In this document: positions 18,262 through 26,032 of the stretch, piece by piece | How the letters are laid out: the number at the start of each line of letters is the position of its first letter | Numbering within the stretch: position 1 is the stretch's first letter | Assembly (NCBI RefSeq): GCF_017888565.1 | Contig: NZ_JAGHFX010000043.1 | Coordinates: 62,001 to 126,000, forward strand | Reading direction: 5' to 3' | Length of the DNA: 64,000 nucleotides | Source of the DNA: Clostridium sp. | Lineage (GTDB): Bacteria; Bacillota; Clostridia; Clostridiales; Clostridiaceae | Position numbers and translations under genes: made by a program | Notes under the pieces: model-generated | Databases searched by the model: none | Told to the model about the DNA's origin: nothing | Seen by the model: only the letters and a program-made list of their open reading frames with translations

Positions 18262-18636
18262 TTAATGAATATCTCTACCTGAAACTCTTTCAGTGTTAAA
18301 TACTAAGGTATTATCTTTTTCTGTTATAGTAATAACTATTGGCCTAATGTCAGTATTAATAATATCATCATATACAACTAAGCTATATCTATTTCCTTCT
18401 AATACATAGCTGAATATTAATTCAGATCTATTTACTATCATTGTTGAACAAATTTCTTCTTTATTATCATGACTATTAGATTCAATAGTTCCTAATTTTA
18501 TGAGATGGCCTCCAGGACCGGTGTGTTGAATAGTTACCTCATATAATGTCTTTGAAGTATTATTTTTTACATAAACAACTATATTTCTAAGATTAAATTG
18601 GTTACCTGTAAAGAGAAAAGGCATAATTTTTTTCAT
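18262..18636 (-). CDS. Hypothetical protein, member of a tandem paralogous pair (downstream copy)
   Basis: 124 residues; I do not recognise the family. It reads as a small all-beta domain: NIVVYVKNNTSKTLYEVTIQHTG, then a GPGGHLIKLGTIES turn, ELIFSYVLEGNRYSLVVYDD, and a final VITITEKDNTLVFNTE strand pair. No signal peptide, membrane helix or cysteine pair is seen. AAGGAG precedes ATG. The gene starts 19 bp after its paralogue at 18656-18994, and the two proteins align along their whole length at roughly half the positions. A gene family expansion is clear; function is unknown. Confidence 0.75.
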   Translation of the reverse strand: MKKIMPFLFTGNQFNLRNIVVYVKNNTSKTLYEVTIQHTGPGGHLIKLGTIESNSHDNKEEICSTMIVNRSELIFSYVLEGNRYSLVVYDDIINTDIRPIVITITEKDNTLVFNTERVSGRDIH

Positions 18637-18655
18637 AAATTATATCTCCTTAAAG

Positions 18656-18994
18656 TTAATTATTTGATTTATGCTCAGTATTAAATATTAAGGTATTATT
18701 TTCTTTAGATATCGTTATAGTTATTGGTCTAGTATCAGAAAAAATTATATTATCGTATACCATAGAGCTATGTTTTTCTCCGTTTAGCATATAACTGAAA
18801 ATCAGTTCTGATTTTTCCCTTGAAGTTAAGATACACATTTCCTCACTAGTTTTTTCCATTGATTTAATGATACCTAATTTAATAGGATGTCCACCTTTCC
18901 CTGTGTGTTCAATAGTACATTTTTCTAAATCCATAGATGTAGTATTATTTATATAAATTACTACATTATTCATGTTTGGCATAGTAGGAATCAT
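18656..18994 (-). CDS. Hypothetical protein, member of a tandem paralogous pair (upstream copy)
   Basis: 112 residues with the same pattern as its downstream neighbour: NVVIYINNTTSMDLEKCTIEHTG, GKGGHPIKLGIIKS, ELIFSYMLNGEKHSSMVYDN, PITITISKENNTLIFNTE. Predicted beta-sandwich, cytosolic. The ribosome site GAGGAGG is very strong. It is the first gene of a two-gene unit ending at the 18223-18257 terminator. The shared turn (G-x-G-G-H-x-I-K-L-G-x-I) is the best signature for a database search. Confidence 0.75.
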   Translation of the reverse strand: MIPTMPNMNNVVIYINNTTSMDLEKCTIEHTGKGGHPIKLGIIKSMEKTSEEMCILTSREKSELIFSYMLNGEKHSSMVYDNIIFSDTRPITITISKENNTLIFNTEHKSNN

Positions 18995-19362
18995 AATAAA
19001 GCCTCCTCTTAATAATATGAGTATATTAAATACGTATATAAAATTTATTACTATTATACCGCTTTGAAACTTTATTGTAAATATATGGATTGAAATTGAA
19101 ATGATATATCATATTAATATAAGATTATATTCCATAATAATTAAGCTATATATGATTAAGCTAATATTCAATAGTATTAATTTGATGTAATGTTCGTATT
19201 TGTATATCGATATTAGTAAATTATCATGAGTAAGTTTGTGTTAAGTGATGAAAGTATTTATAAAAAATCAATATTTAACAAAAAAAGAAAAATATATTGA
19301 ATAAGTACGAACGAAATGATAATATATTTATATAATATTCGAAAAGTGGAAAGAGGGCTATT
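18995..19362. other. Intergenic region upstream of the purine permease
   Basis: 368 AT-rich bases with divergent promoters. It holds a PurR-box-like site at 19189-19201 and a second CGAAC core at 19308-19312 lying between a TTGAAT (19298) and GATAAT (19319) promoter-like pair. No purine riboswitch core (TATAA..TNNGGT type) was seen. Confidence 0.45.
19189..19201 (-). promoter_or_regulatory. PurR-box-like operator
   Basis: On the minus strand AAATACGAACATT matches the Gram-positive PurBox consensus AWWWCCGAACWWT at 12 of 13 positions. It is upstream of a purine permease, the expected kind of target. The usual second, inverted box at short distance is not evident. Confidence 0.4.
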
Positions 19363-20757
19363 ATGAATAAATTTTTTAAACTTAAGGAAAATGGAACAGA
19401 TGTTAAAACTGAATTAATGGCAGGCGTAACTACATTTCTAACAATGGCATATATTTTATTTGTAAATCCATCTATTTTAGCAGCAGCAGGAATGGATAAA
19501 AATGCAGTTTTTGTTGCTACAATTATTGCAGCAGCAATAGGAACTCTAGTTATGGGGTTAGTAGCAAATGTTCCATTTGCGCAAGCACCAGGAATGGGAT
19601 TAAATGCATTTTTTACATTTACAGTAGTACTTGGACTTGGATTCACATGGCAACAAGCTTTAGCTATGGTATTCATTTGTGGAATTATTAATATTATTAT
19701 TACTACTACTAAAATAAGAAAAATGATAATACAAGCTATTCCTCATTCACTTCAATATGCAATTTCAGGAGGTATAGGTCTCTTCATTGCATTCTTAGGT
19801 ATTAAACAAGCTCATTTTCTTACTTTTACAGGTGAGGTTGCTAATCAAATCGCTTCATCAGGAGACACATCAATATTTAATAGTGTAAATCTAGCAATGA
19901 CTGATTTCAAGGATCCAGTAGCATTATTGGCACTAATAGGACTAGTGATTACACTTATATTAATGCTTCTTAAATTTAAAGGGGCAATCTTATTAGGAAT
20001 TCTTTTAACTACAGTTGTTGGTATTTTTATGGGGGTAACACAAGTGCCTGATTTTTCACAAATTAGCTTCGGAATACCAAGTATAGCACCAACATTTTTT
20101 AAATTAGATTTTGCAGGATTATTTAGTGATCCATCTAAAATATCCTTAGTATTAATTACGATATTTGCATTTTCTTTATCAGATACTTTTGATACAATAG
20201 GTACATTCCTAGGAACAGGAAGAAAAGCAGGGATATTTGATGATAATGATGAAAAATTATTTGAAAATGGAAATAATTTTTCATCAAAGTTAGAAAGAGC
20301 ATTATTTGCAGATGCGACTGCAACTTCAATAGGAGCGCTTTTAGGTACAAGTAATACAACAACATATGTTGAAAGTGCAGCAGGAATTGGACAAGGCGGA
20401 AGAACTGGATTAACGTCTGTTACAGTAGCGGTGTTATTCATATTATCATTATTTATATCACCTATAATGGGTATGGTGCCATCAGCAGCTACTGCTCCAG
20501 CATTAATAGTAGTAGGTATTTTAATGATGGAATCATTCAAAAATATTGATTGGAGTGATTTTGAAGTAGCTATGCCAGCATTCTTCGTAGTGACATTTAT
20601 GCCTTTTACAGGAAGCATTTCAAATGGTGTAGCAGCTGGATTTGTAACATATTGCTTAGCTAAGATAGTTAAAAAAGAAGCTAAGGATGTGCATCCAATA
20701 ATGTATGTTGTAAGTGCTTTATTCCTAATCAATTTTATTATTAACGGTATAAAGTAA
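19363..20757 (+). CDS. NCS2/AzgA-type purine permease (adenine/guanine/hypoxanthine)
   Basis: Proton-coupled purine base importer of 464 residues with about 12-13 membrane segments. The N-terminus (FFKLKENGTDVKTELMAGVTTFLTMAYILFVNP), APGMGLNAFF, FAFSLSDTFDTIGT and SNTTTYVESAAGI are hallmark segments of the AzgA/PbuG/PbuO group. GGAAAGAGGG lies upstream of ATG. It is a single gene with a terminator at 20845. The upstream region holds a PurR-like site, so purine repression is plausible. Which base is preferred cannot be read from the sequence. Confidence 0.93.
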   Translation: MNKFFKLKENGTDVKTELMAGVTTFLTMAYILFVNPSILAAAGMDKNAVFVATIIAAAIGTLVMGLVANVPFAQAPGMGLNAFFTFTVVLGLGFTWQQALAMVFICGIINIIITTTKIRKMIIQAIPHSLQYAISGGIGLFIAFLGIKQAHFLTFTGEVANQIASSGDTSIFNSVNLAMTDFKDPVALLALIGLVITLILMLLKFKGAILLGILLTTVVGIFMGVTQVPDFSQISFGIPSIAPTFFKLDFAGLFSDPSKISLVLITIFAFSLSDTFDTIGTFLGTGRKAGIFDDNDEKLFENGNNFSSKLERALFADATATSIGALLGTSNTTTYVESAAGIGQGGRTGLTSVTVAVLFILSLFISPIMGMVPSAATAPALIVVGILMMESFKNIDWSDFEVAMPAFFVVTFMPFTGSISNGVAAGFVTYCLAKIVKKEAKDVHPIMYVVSALFLINFIINGIK

Positions 20758-20844
20758 AATCTGAGTTATTGTAAGTATATTAGTTAGTTTTTTGTATTAC
20801 TATATTTAGAGAAGATTTCAAATATATATAAGATAAAGTTAGTA

Positions 20845-20874
20845 AAATAGAGAAAGGACAACCTTTCTCTATTT
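20845..20874 (+). terminator. Intrinsic terminator of the purine permease
   Basis: Perfect 13-bp stem (20845-20857 with 20862-20874), 4-base loop, T-run. Confidence 0.88.
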
Positions 20875-20993
20875 TTTATGCGTAAATAGGCATTTATATT
20901 ATATATTCGCATCTTATTTAATATTTATATATATAGAACTATATGATATATTTAAATATAAATTTTAATAAATAAATTTATGGAGGATTTTTT

Positions 20994-21782
20994 ATGGGTA
21001 AACCGTATGGTAGGAGCTGTGTACTTATAACTGGAGCTACTACTGGGATTGGATATGAATTAGCAAAGCTATATGCTAGTGATGGAAATAACTTAATTTT
21101 AGTTGCAAGAGATGAGGAGAAGCTAGAAAAGGTGAAGGAAGAGTTAATATTACTATATAATATTAACGTGTATAGCATATCTCTAGATTTATCTGAGGAT
21201 AACTCCTGTGAAAAACTATTAAATTATGTTAATAAAAAAAATATATCTGTGGATATTTTAATTAATAATGCAGGATTAGGGTCCTTTGGTTACCTAAGTG
21301 AAATAGAAATAGAAAAAGAATTAAATTTAATAGATGTAAATGTAAGAGCTTTAACAGAATTAACTAAAGTGTTTCTACCAATAATGATAAGCCATGGTGA
21401 GGGAGCAATAATGAATGTTGCTTCAACAGCAGCTTTTTGCGCAGGCCCCAAAATGGCTACTTATTATGCATCAAAATCATATGTACTAAATTTTACAGAA
21501 GCTATATATGAAGAACTAAGGGGAACGGGAATAAAAGTAAGCTGTTTATGTCCAGGTCCTGTAAGTACAGGATTTCAAGATAAAGCTGGAATAAGAAAAA
21601 AAGAATCTGCTAAAAAATCGTTAATGACACCAAAAAAAGTAGCAGAAATAGCTTATAGGGATTTTAAAAAGGGAAAACTAATAATAATTCCTGGGTTTAA
21701 AAATAAGGTTATAATTACATTAAATAAGATTATGCCTAGAAGCTTATCTAGAAAAATTATATTAATGATGAATAAGGGATAG
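20994..21782 (+). CDS. Short-chain dehydrogenase/reductase
   Basis: NAD(P)-dependent oxidoreductase of 262 residues. The Rossmann motif TGATTGIGYELAK lies near residues 14-26, NNAG follows in the middle, and the catalytic YYASK comes after the Ser-rich NVASTAAF strand. Arg after the second strand (VARDEEKLE) suggests NADP preference. The C-terminus is basic and hydrophobic (KVIITLNKIMPRSLSRKI), as in DltE/YqjQ-like SDRs. Substrate unknown. GGAGG precedes ATG. It is followed 13 bp later by a small acidic protein gene, with a terminator after both. Confidence 0.88.
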   Translation: MGKPYGRSCVLITGATTGIGYELAKLYASDGNNLILVARDEEKLEKVKEELILLYNINVYSISLDLSEDNSCEKLLNYVNKKNISVDILINNAGLGSFGYLSEIEIEKELNLIDVNVRALTELTKVFLPIMISHGEGAIMNVASTAAFCAGPKMATYYASKSYVLNFTEAIYEELRGTGIKVSCLCPGPVSTGFQDKAGIRKKESAKKSLMTPKKVAEIAYRDFKKGKLIIIPGFKNKVIITLNKIMPRSLSRKIILMMNKG

Positions 21783-21795
21783 GTGGAATATTGCC

Positions 21796-22095
21796 ATGAG
21801 AGAAAACATTAAAGATGAAATTTTAGAAATTTATGAGACTCTTATAGAAAATGGAGTAACATTTTATTATGGAAGTGAAGTTATACCTACAGGAGAAGTA
21901 ACTGGTTTTAATATAATTGAAGGTGAGTATATTGAAATAGAAGTAGAAATAGAAGGCTTTGAAACATATCAAGTCAGTGTAGAAGATTTTGAGGAATACC
22001 ATTCAAAAGAAGGTGCCAATTATCATACTTGGCCTGAGATAAGAAAGTTTGATAAGAAACTTTCTATAATGAATAACGAGGAAATGAAAGAATGA
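21796..22095 (+). CDS. Small acidic hypothetical protein
   Basis: 99 residues, strongly acidic (runs such as EGEYIEIEVEIEGFE), cytosolic. The pattern is an N-terminal helix, then beta strands around VEIEGFETYQVSVEDFEEY, then a basic-acidic tail. I do not recognise the family. It follows the SDR by 13 bp with a weak AGGTGG ribosome site and ends just before a terminator, so it is the last gene of a two-gene operon. Confidence 0.65.
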   Translation: MRENIKDEILEIYETLIENGVTFYYGSEVIPTGEVTGFNIIEGEYIEIEVEIEGFETYQVSVEDFEEYHSKEGANYHTWPEIRKFDKKLSIMNNEEMKE

Positions 22096-22106
22096 AAAAA
22101 TTAAGG

Positions 22107-22129
22107 AAAAAATCCTTAAAGGATTTTTT
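22107..22129 (+). terminator. Intrinsic terminator
   Basis: A6TCC stem with GGAT6 and TTAAA loop, directly after the small acidic protein gene. Confidence 0.75.
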
Positions 22130-22211
22130 TATAGAAAGTATTTAGTAAAAATATATTTTAAGTTTTGAGTAGTAAAACAAAATTAATTATTTAAAATAGT
22201 TTAGGTAAGTT

Positions 22212-22260
22212 AAATTATAAAGGTTCTAAAATCCTATGGAGTTTAGAACCTTTATAATTT
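22212..22260. terminator. Long bidirectional stem-loop terminator
   Basis: Perfect 19-bp inverted repeat (22212-22230 with 22242-22260), 11-base loop. It sits between converging units and probably terminates the natAB-like operon, whose last stop is at 22341. Confidence 0.75.
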
Positions 22261-22340
22261 CATTATTTCATTTTAATAAACACTGTAAGAGTTTTCTTAT
22301 AAATTACGTATTATGCATTATCAATTATGAATTAGAGATA

Positions 22341-23525
22341 TTAATTTCTAAATATAACTTCTTCTTTTGAGAACATAAACTTAGCAAATATTATAGAAGC
22401 AACTATATAAACTATATGCCATCCGACAACTAGAGCTATATGTTTAACATCAAAGATTCCAACTGTAAATTCCTTCATTAAACAAATTGCATTTGTTATA
22501 GGAATATTAAAGAATGCTGGATTTATTCCTTTTGCATCCATCATATAAGGTAAGAAAGCTAAAATCATAGTAGGCATAGTAATAGCAGCTAAGTATGAAT
22601 TTGCCTCTTTAGTTGATCTTGCATAAATACTTACTGATATTTGTAATGCAGACAAAGTAATTAATACTAAAGCACCAATTATAAGCATTCCAAGTATTGT
22701 TGCAGGTGTTAGCTTAAAGTTAACTTCTTCACCAACAATCATAAATTTTTGCATTGAAATTACCATTGCAGTAAGGTTGGCCATCAAGGCTATAAATGAA
22801 ACAGTACATAAAGCGGCTATTTTCCCCCAAAGTAATGAGGCTCTTTTAGCAGAAGTTGATAAAAGTGGTTCGAATGTAAATCTTTCTTTTTCACCAGCAC
22901 CAAGGTCAGCAGCCATACCCACAGTAGAAGATACCATAAGAATAACAATTAATGTTGGAATCATAGTAAGAAGCATTGCAGCTCCTCCATTGATATCTTC
23001 ACTATCAGCATTTATTCCTGATTTAACGCTAACTTCAAATGGAGTAAGTATAGATGCGTCTATTCCTTTATCAGATAGACGTTGTTCAACTATAGATTTT
23101 TTATAACCTTCATATATTTCGTTAACCATGCTACTTGCAATCATGGACTTGTTAGATTCTTCATCTATTAAAAGCTCAATAGTATCATTTTTCCCTTGAG
23201 ATATATTTTCATCAAAATTTTCAGGGATTTTTACTATAAGTTGAATATCGCCATTTTTTAGTGATTCTGTTGGAGATTCTATTTCTGGCAATTTAATATT
23301 ATCTAATGATGTTATAGCTTTTGCCATAGAAGAATCCTTATTACCATCAATATATATATTAATTTCTTTTTGTACATCTGATTGAGTCTTTTCCATTGCA
23401 GAAGACATAAACTTAAACATTATAGGATAAATAAGTATAGGTAGTATTAACGTAAATACAAGTGTTTTCTTATCTCTTACAATATCTAATAGTTCTTTCT
23501 TTAAAACTGTAAAAAAATTATTCAT
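22341..23525 (-). CDS. natB: ABC-2 type transporter permease, NatB-like
   Basis: Membrane subunit of an ABC exporter, 394 residues. One N-terminal helix (about 20-40) is followed by a large external domain (about 45-175) and about five C-terminal helices. The start MNNFFTVLKKELLDIVRDKKTL and the GMAADLGAGEKERFTFEPLL segment are typical of NatB, the partner of NatA in Na+ efflux. The ATG lies inside the end of natA (8-bp overlap), so translation is coupled. The Na+ role is inherited from the family, not shown here. Confidence 0.85.
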   Translation of the reverse strand: MNNFFTVLKKELLDIVRDKKTLVFTLILPILIYPIMFKFMSSAMEKTQSDVQKEINIYIDGNKDSSMAKAITSLDNIKLPEIESPTESLKNGDIQLIVKIPENFDENISQGKNDTIELLIDEESNKSMIASSMVNEIYEGYKKSIVEQRLSDKGIDASILTPFEVSVKSGINADSEDINGGAAMLLTMIPTLIVILMVSSTVGMAADLGAGEKERFTFEPLLSTSAKRASLLWGKIAALCTVSFIALMANLTAMVISMQKFMIVGEEVNFKLTPATILGMLIIGALVLITLSALQISVSIYARSTKEANSYLAAITMPTMILAFLPYMMDAKGINPAFFNIPITNAICLMKEFTVGIFDVKHIALVVGWHIVYIVASIIFAKFMFSKEEVIFRN

Positions 23526-24249
23526 TAGATTTACCTCCTATAAGTTTTAGGAATGTTTCTTCTAAATCCTCGTTATTATATTTTTCTTTTAAGTGACTTA
23601 ATGTACAATCCTCTATTAAATTACCTTTATTTATAATTACAACTCTATCACATAGTTTTTCTACTTCTTTCATAGAATGACTAGAAAATAATATTACTTT
23701 GTTTTCTTTTTTACATTGTAGTATGAAGTCTTGTACTATTCTAGCAGCACTAACATCTAAACCAGTAGTTGGCTCATCAAATAGCATGACAGATGGATTA
23801 TGAACTATTGATCTAGTGATAGATATCTTTTGTTTCATACCTCTAGAATATTTTCCAACAGGCTTGTTTATATAATCCTCCATACCAAAGCTTTTTGCTA
23901 AGCTATCAATTCTTTCATCAGCTTCTTTTTTAGTCATTCCATAAAGATTAGCAAAGTATCTTATGTTTTCTCTTCCACTTAGTCTGTCATATAAGCCTAC
24001 ATCTCCACCAAAAAGAATTCCGATTTCCTTTCTGACACTTTCAGGGTTTGACTTTACATCAATTTCATTAACCTTAATGTCACCTTCAGTTATTTCTAAC
24101 ATTGTAGAGATCATTCTTAATGTTGTTGTTTTACCTGCTCCATTTTCACCAAGTAAGCCGACAATTTCACCTTTAGCAACTGAAAAGGATAAATTATCGA
24201 CAACCTTGGTAGCTTTAAATTTTTTACTTACATTATTTAATTTAAGCAA
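23518..24249 (-). CDS. natA: ABC transporter ATP-binding protein, NatA-like
   Basis: ATPase subunit of 243 residues. Walker A is GENGAGKTT (about 34-42), the signature is YSRGMKQK, Walker B is VMLFDEPTTGLD and the H-loop is SSHSM. The C-terminus LEETFLKLIGG is typical of NatA-type subunits. It is the first gene of a two-gene exporter operon and its stop overlaps natB. The family exports Na+ in Bacillus; drug or peptide export cannot be excluded. Confidence 0.88.
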   Translation of the reverse strand: MLKLNNVSKKFKATKVVDNLSFSVAKGEIVGLLGENGAGKTTTLRMISTMLEITEGDIKVNEIDVKSNPESVRKEIGILFGGDVGLYDRLSGRENIRYFANLYGMTKKEADERIDSLAKSFGMEDYINKPVGKYSRGMKQKISITRSIVHNPSVMLFDEPTTGLDVSAARIVQDFILQCKKENKVILFSSHSMKEVEKLCDRVVIINKGNLIEDCTLSHLKEKYNNEDLEETFLKLIGGKSNE

Positions 24250-24641
24250 ATCATTAACCTCCTACTCATTTAATGGTATTTTATATATTATTAAGAGTTA
24301 TAATATACACTATTATAACAGTATAAAATTGTATTTACAATATAATTATAGAATATTTTTACAAATAAATCATTTAATATAACCTATTAATAAAAAATAA
24401 TTAAATGAATTTTTATTCAATATTATTGTATATTTATAATAGTGTATAGTGTAATATATATTATATAAGCAATAAATAATATATCTACTATCTAAAAGTA
24501 ATATTCAGTAAACATGCACTTAAATGTATTTAGTGAATAAGTAATAATTTAATATTTATAATTTAAATGTACTTTATTAAAATGGAGTAAATATTCGAGG
24601 GTGATTGGGGAGCTTACGTATAATTATTAATTTAAATTTCC
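24250..24641. other. Intergenic, no gene seen
   Basis: About 390 very AT-rich bases between natA and the carAB promoter. Apart from the expected natA promoter (leftward) I see no structured element or small gene. Confidence 0.4.
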
Positions 24642-24670
24642 TTGACAGATATTTATAGAAAATATAGAAT
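24642..24670 (+). promoter_or_regulatory. SigA-type promoter of carAB
   Basis: TTGACA (24642-24647), 17-base spacer, TAGAAT (24665-24670). Transcription should start near 24677, giving a leader of nearly 300 bases before carA. Confidence 0.85.
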
Positions 24671-24734
24671 ATTATCAAAAGGATAATTAATTATCAAAAA
24701 GATAATTAAAAGGTTAAAAAGTACACTTTAAATT

Positions 24735-24748
24735 GGTCCTGTGAGGCC
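24735..24748 (+). promoter_or_regulatory. PyrR-binding RNA hairpin (pyrimidine regulation)
   Basis: GGTCCTGTGAGGCC matches the PyrR RNA consensus ARUCCNGNGAGGYU at 12 of 14 positions; the two exceptions change a closing A-U pair to G-C, which keeps the stem. A lower stem can form between CTTT (24726-24729) and AAAG (24751-24754). The AAAG half is part of the ribosome site of the leader ORF that follows. PyrR with UMP would be expected to stabilise this hairpin. Confidence 0.85.
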
Positions 24749-24767
24749 AGAAAGGGAGTATATAATT

Positions 24768-24869
24768 ATGTTATATTTATATTCACAAAATAATTGCATA
24801 GCTATGTCAGTAAGGGCATTTTCTAATACTGATATTAAATATATAAGGATAGTAGGGAGAGAACTATAA
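24768..24869 (+). CDS. Putative 33-residue leader peptide of carAB
   Basis: A small ORF with a good ribosome site (AAAGGGAG, 24751-24758, 9 bases before ATG). It runs 33 codons to TAA at 24867-24869. The N-terminal residues are MLYLYSQNNC; the C-terminal ones are IRIVGREL. Its final codons lie in the 5' arm of the terminator hairpin, and the stop codon is in the loop. It lies between the PyrR hairpin and the terminator, so translation could control termination. I know of no homologue; it may function only by being translated. Confidence 0.5.
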   Translation: MLYLYSQNNCIAMSVRAFSNTDIKYIRIVGREL

Positions 24870-24902
24870 TTTGTTGTCTTCTTATTATCCTTTTATTTTT
24901 TT
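24845..24902 (+). terminator. Attenuator terminator in the carAB leader
   Basis: Long stem (24845-24860 with 24877-24892, three G-U pairs, extendable inward) followed by a T-run to 24902. It lies 68 bases before carA, so it must be regulated rather than constitutive. Confidence 0.85.
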
Positions 24903-24969
24903 AGATAAGTAGAGCTTTTATAAAGTGTATTTTTAGCTAAATATATTTTAAATTTAAGGAGGGCTAAAT

Positions 24970-26019
24970 ATGAAAGCAAAGCTAATATTAGAGAATGGTA
25001 TGGTTTTTGAAGGTAAGGCTTTTGGATATTTAAAAGACAGTATAGGAGAAGTAGTATTTACTACAGGAATGACAGGCTATCAAGAGGTTTTAACAGACCC
25101 ATCATATTATGGTCAGATAGTTACAATGACTTATCCTCTTATAGGTAATTATGGAATCAACTTAGAGGATATGGAGTCAAAATCACCTAAGGTTAAGGGG
25201 TTTATAGTTAGAGAGAAGTGTAATTTTCCAAATAACTTTAGATGTGAAATGGACCTTGAAAATTACTTAAAACAAAATAAGATAATTGGATTAGAAGGCA
25301 TAGACACTAGAGCATTAACAAAGGTTTTAAGAAATTATGGAACTATGAAAGGTATGATTTCTTTAGAAGAAGTTACTTTAGAGGATGTTAAGGAAAGAAT
25401 AAATTCTTTTTCAAATAAGGAAGCTGTTAGCATAGTTAGTACTAAAGAAAAATATTCAATAGAAGGCGAAGGAAAGCACGTAGCAATAATTGACTTTGGA
25501 ATAAAGGAAAATATAATAAGAAATTTTAAAAATAGAGGATGCAAGTTAACTGTATTTCCTATGAATGCAACTGCAGAAGAAGTTTTAGAAGTAAATCCAG
25601 ACTTAGTGTTTTTATCAAATGGACCTGGGGATCCAGAGGATCTAGGAGATGTAATAGAAAATATAAAGAAATTAGTAGGAAAGAAGCCAATAGTAGGTAT
25701 ATGTTTAGGACATCAGCTTTTAGCATTAACTTTAGGTGGAAAAACTACTAAATTAAAATTTGGACACAGAGGATGCAATCATCCAGTTAAGGACCTAGAA
25801 GAAAATAAAGTTCATATTACGTCACAAAACCATGGATATGTAGTTGAAACTTTACCAAATGATGTTGTAGCAACACATATCAATATAAATGATGGAACTA
25901 TTGAAGGTATGAAGCACACAAGCCTTCCGATATTCTCAGTTCAATTCCATCCAGAGGCAGCAGCAGGCCCAAAAGATAGCGAATATATATTTGATAAGTT
26001 TATAAAATATGCACTATAG
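24970..26019 (+). CDS. carA: Carbamoyl-phosphate synthase small subunit
   Basis: Glutamine amidotransferase subunit that delivers ammonia to CarB for carbamoyl phosphate (pyrimidine and arginine synthesis). Full length at 349 residues. The N-terminal CPSase domain (GMTGYQEVLTDPSYYGQIV) is followed by a class I GATase domain with nucleophile Cys245 (GICLGHQ) and the His-Glu pair in QFHPEAAAGP. AAGGAGG precedes ATG. carB starts 13 bp after the stop. Expression should follow pyrimidine supply through the leader at 24735-24902. Confidence 0.97.
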   Translation: MKAKLILENGMVFEGKAFGYLKDSIGEVVFTTGMTGYQEVLTDPSYYGQIVTMTYPLIGNYGINLEDMESKSPKVKGFIVREKCNFPNNFRCEMDLENYLKQNKIIGLEGIDTRALTKVLRNYGTMKGMISLEEVTLEDVKERINSFSNKEAVSIVSTKEKYSIEGEGKHVAIIDFGIKENIIRNFKNRGCKLTVFPMNATAEEVLEVNPDLVFLSNGPGDPEDLGDVIENIKKLVGKKPIVGICLGHQLLALTLGGKTTKLKFGHRGCNHPVKDLEENKVHITSQNHGYVVETLPNDVVATHININDGTIEGMKHTSLPIFSVQFHPEAAAGPKDSEYIFDKFIKYAL

Positions 26020-26032
26020 GAGGATTTAGGAT

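Noticed and set aside
19000..19362. Possible purine riboswitch before the purine permease
   Set aside because: The conserved loop sequences of purine riboswitches are not present; only a PurR-like site is.
19845..20732. 295-codon open frame on the minus strand inside the purine permease
   Set aside because: Shadow frame of a well-supported transporter; no ribosome site and low-complexity hydrophobic content.
22300..22340. TTACGTATTATGCATTATCAATTATGAATTA stretch (in parts) resembling a clostridial AT repeat or MITE end
   Set aside because: No terminal inverted repeats, target duplication or second copy was found in the window.
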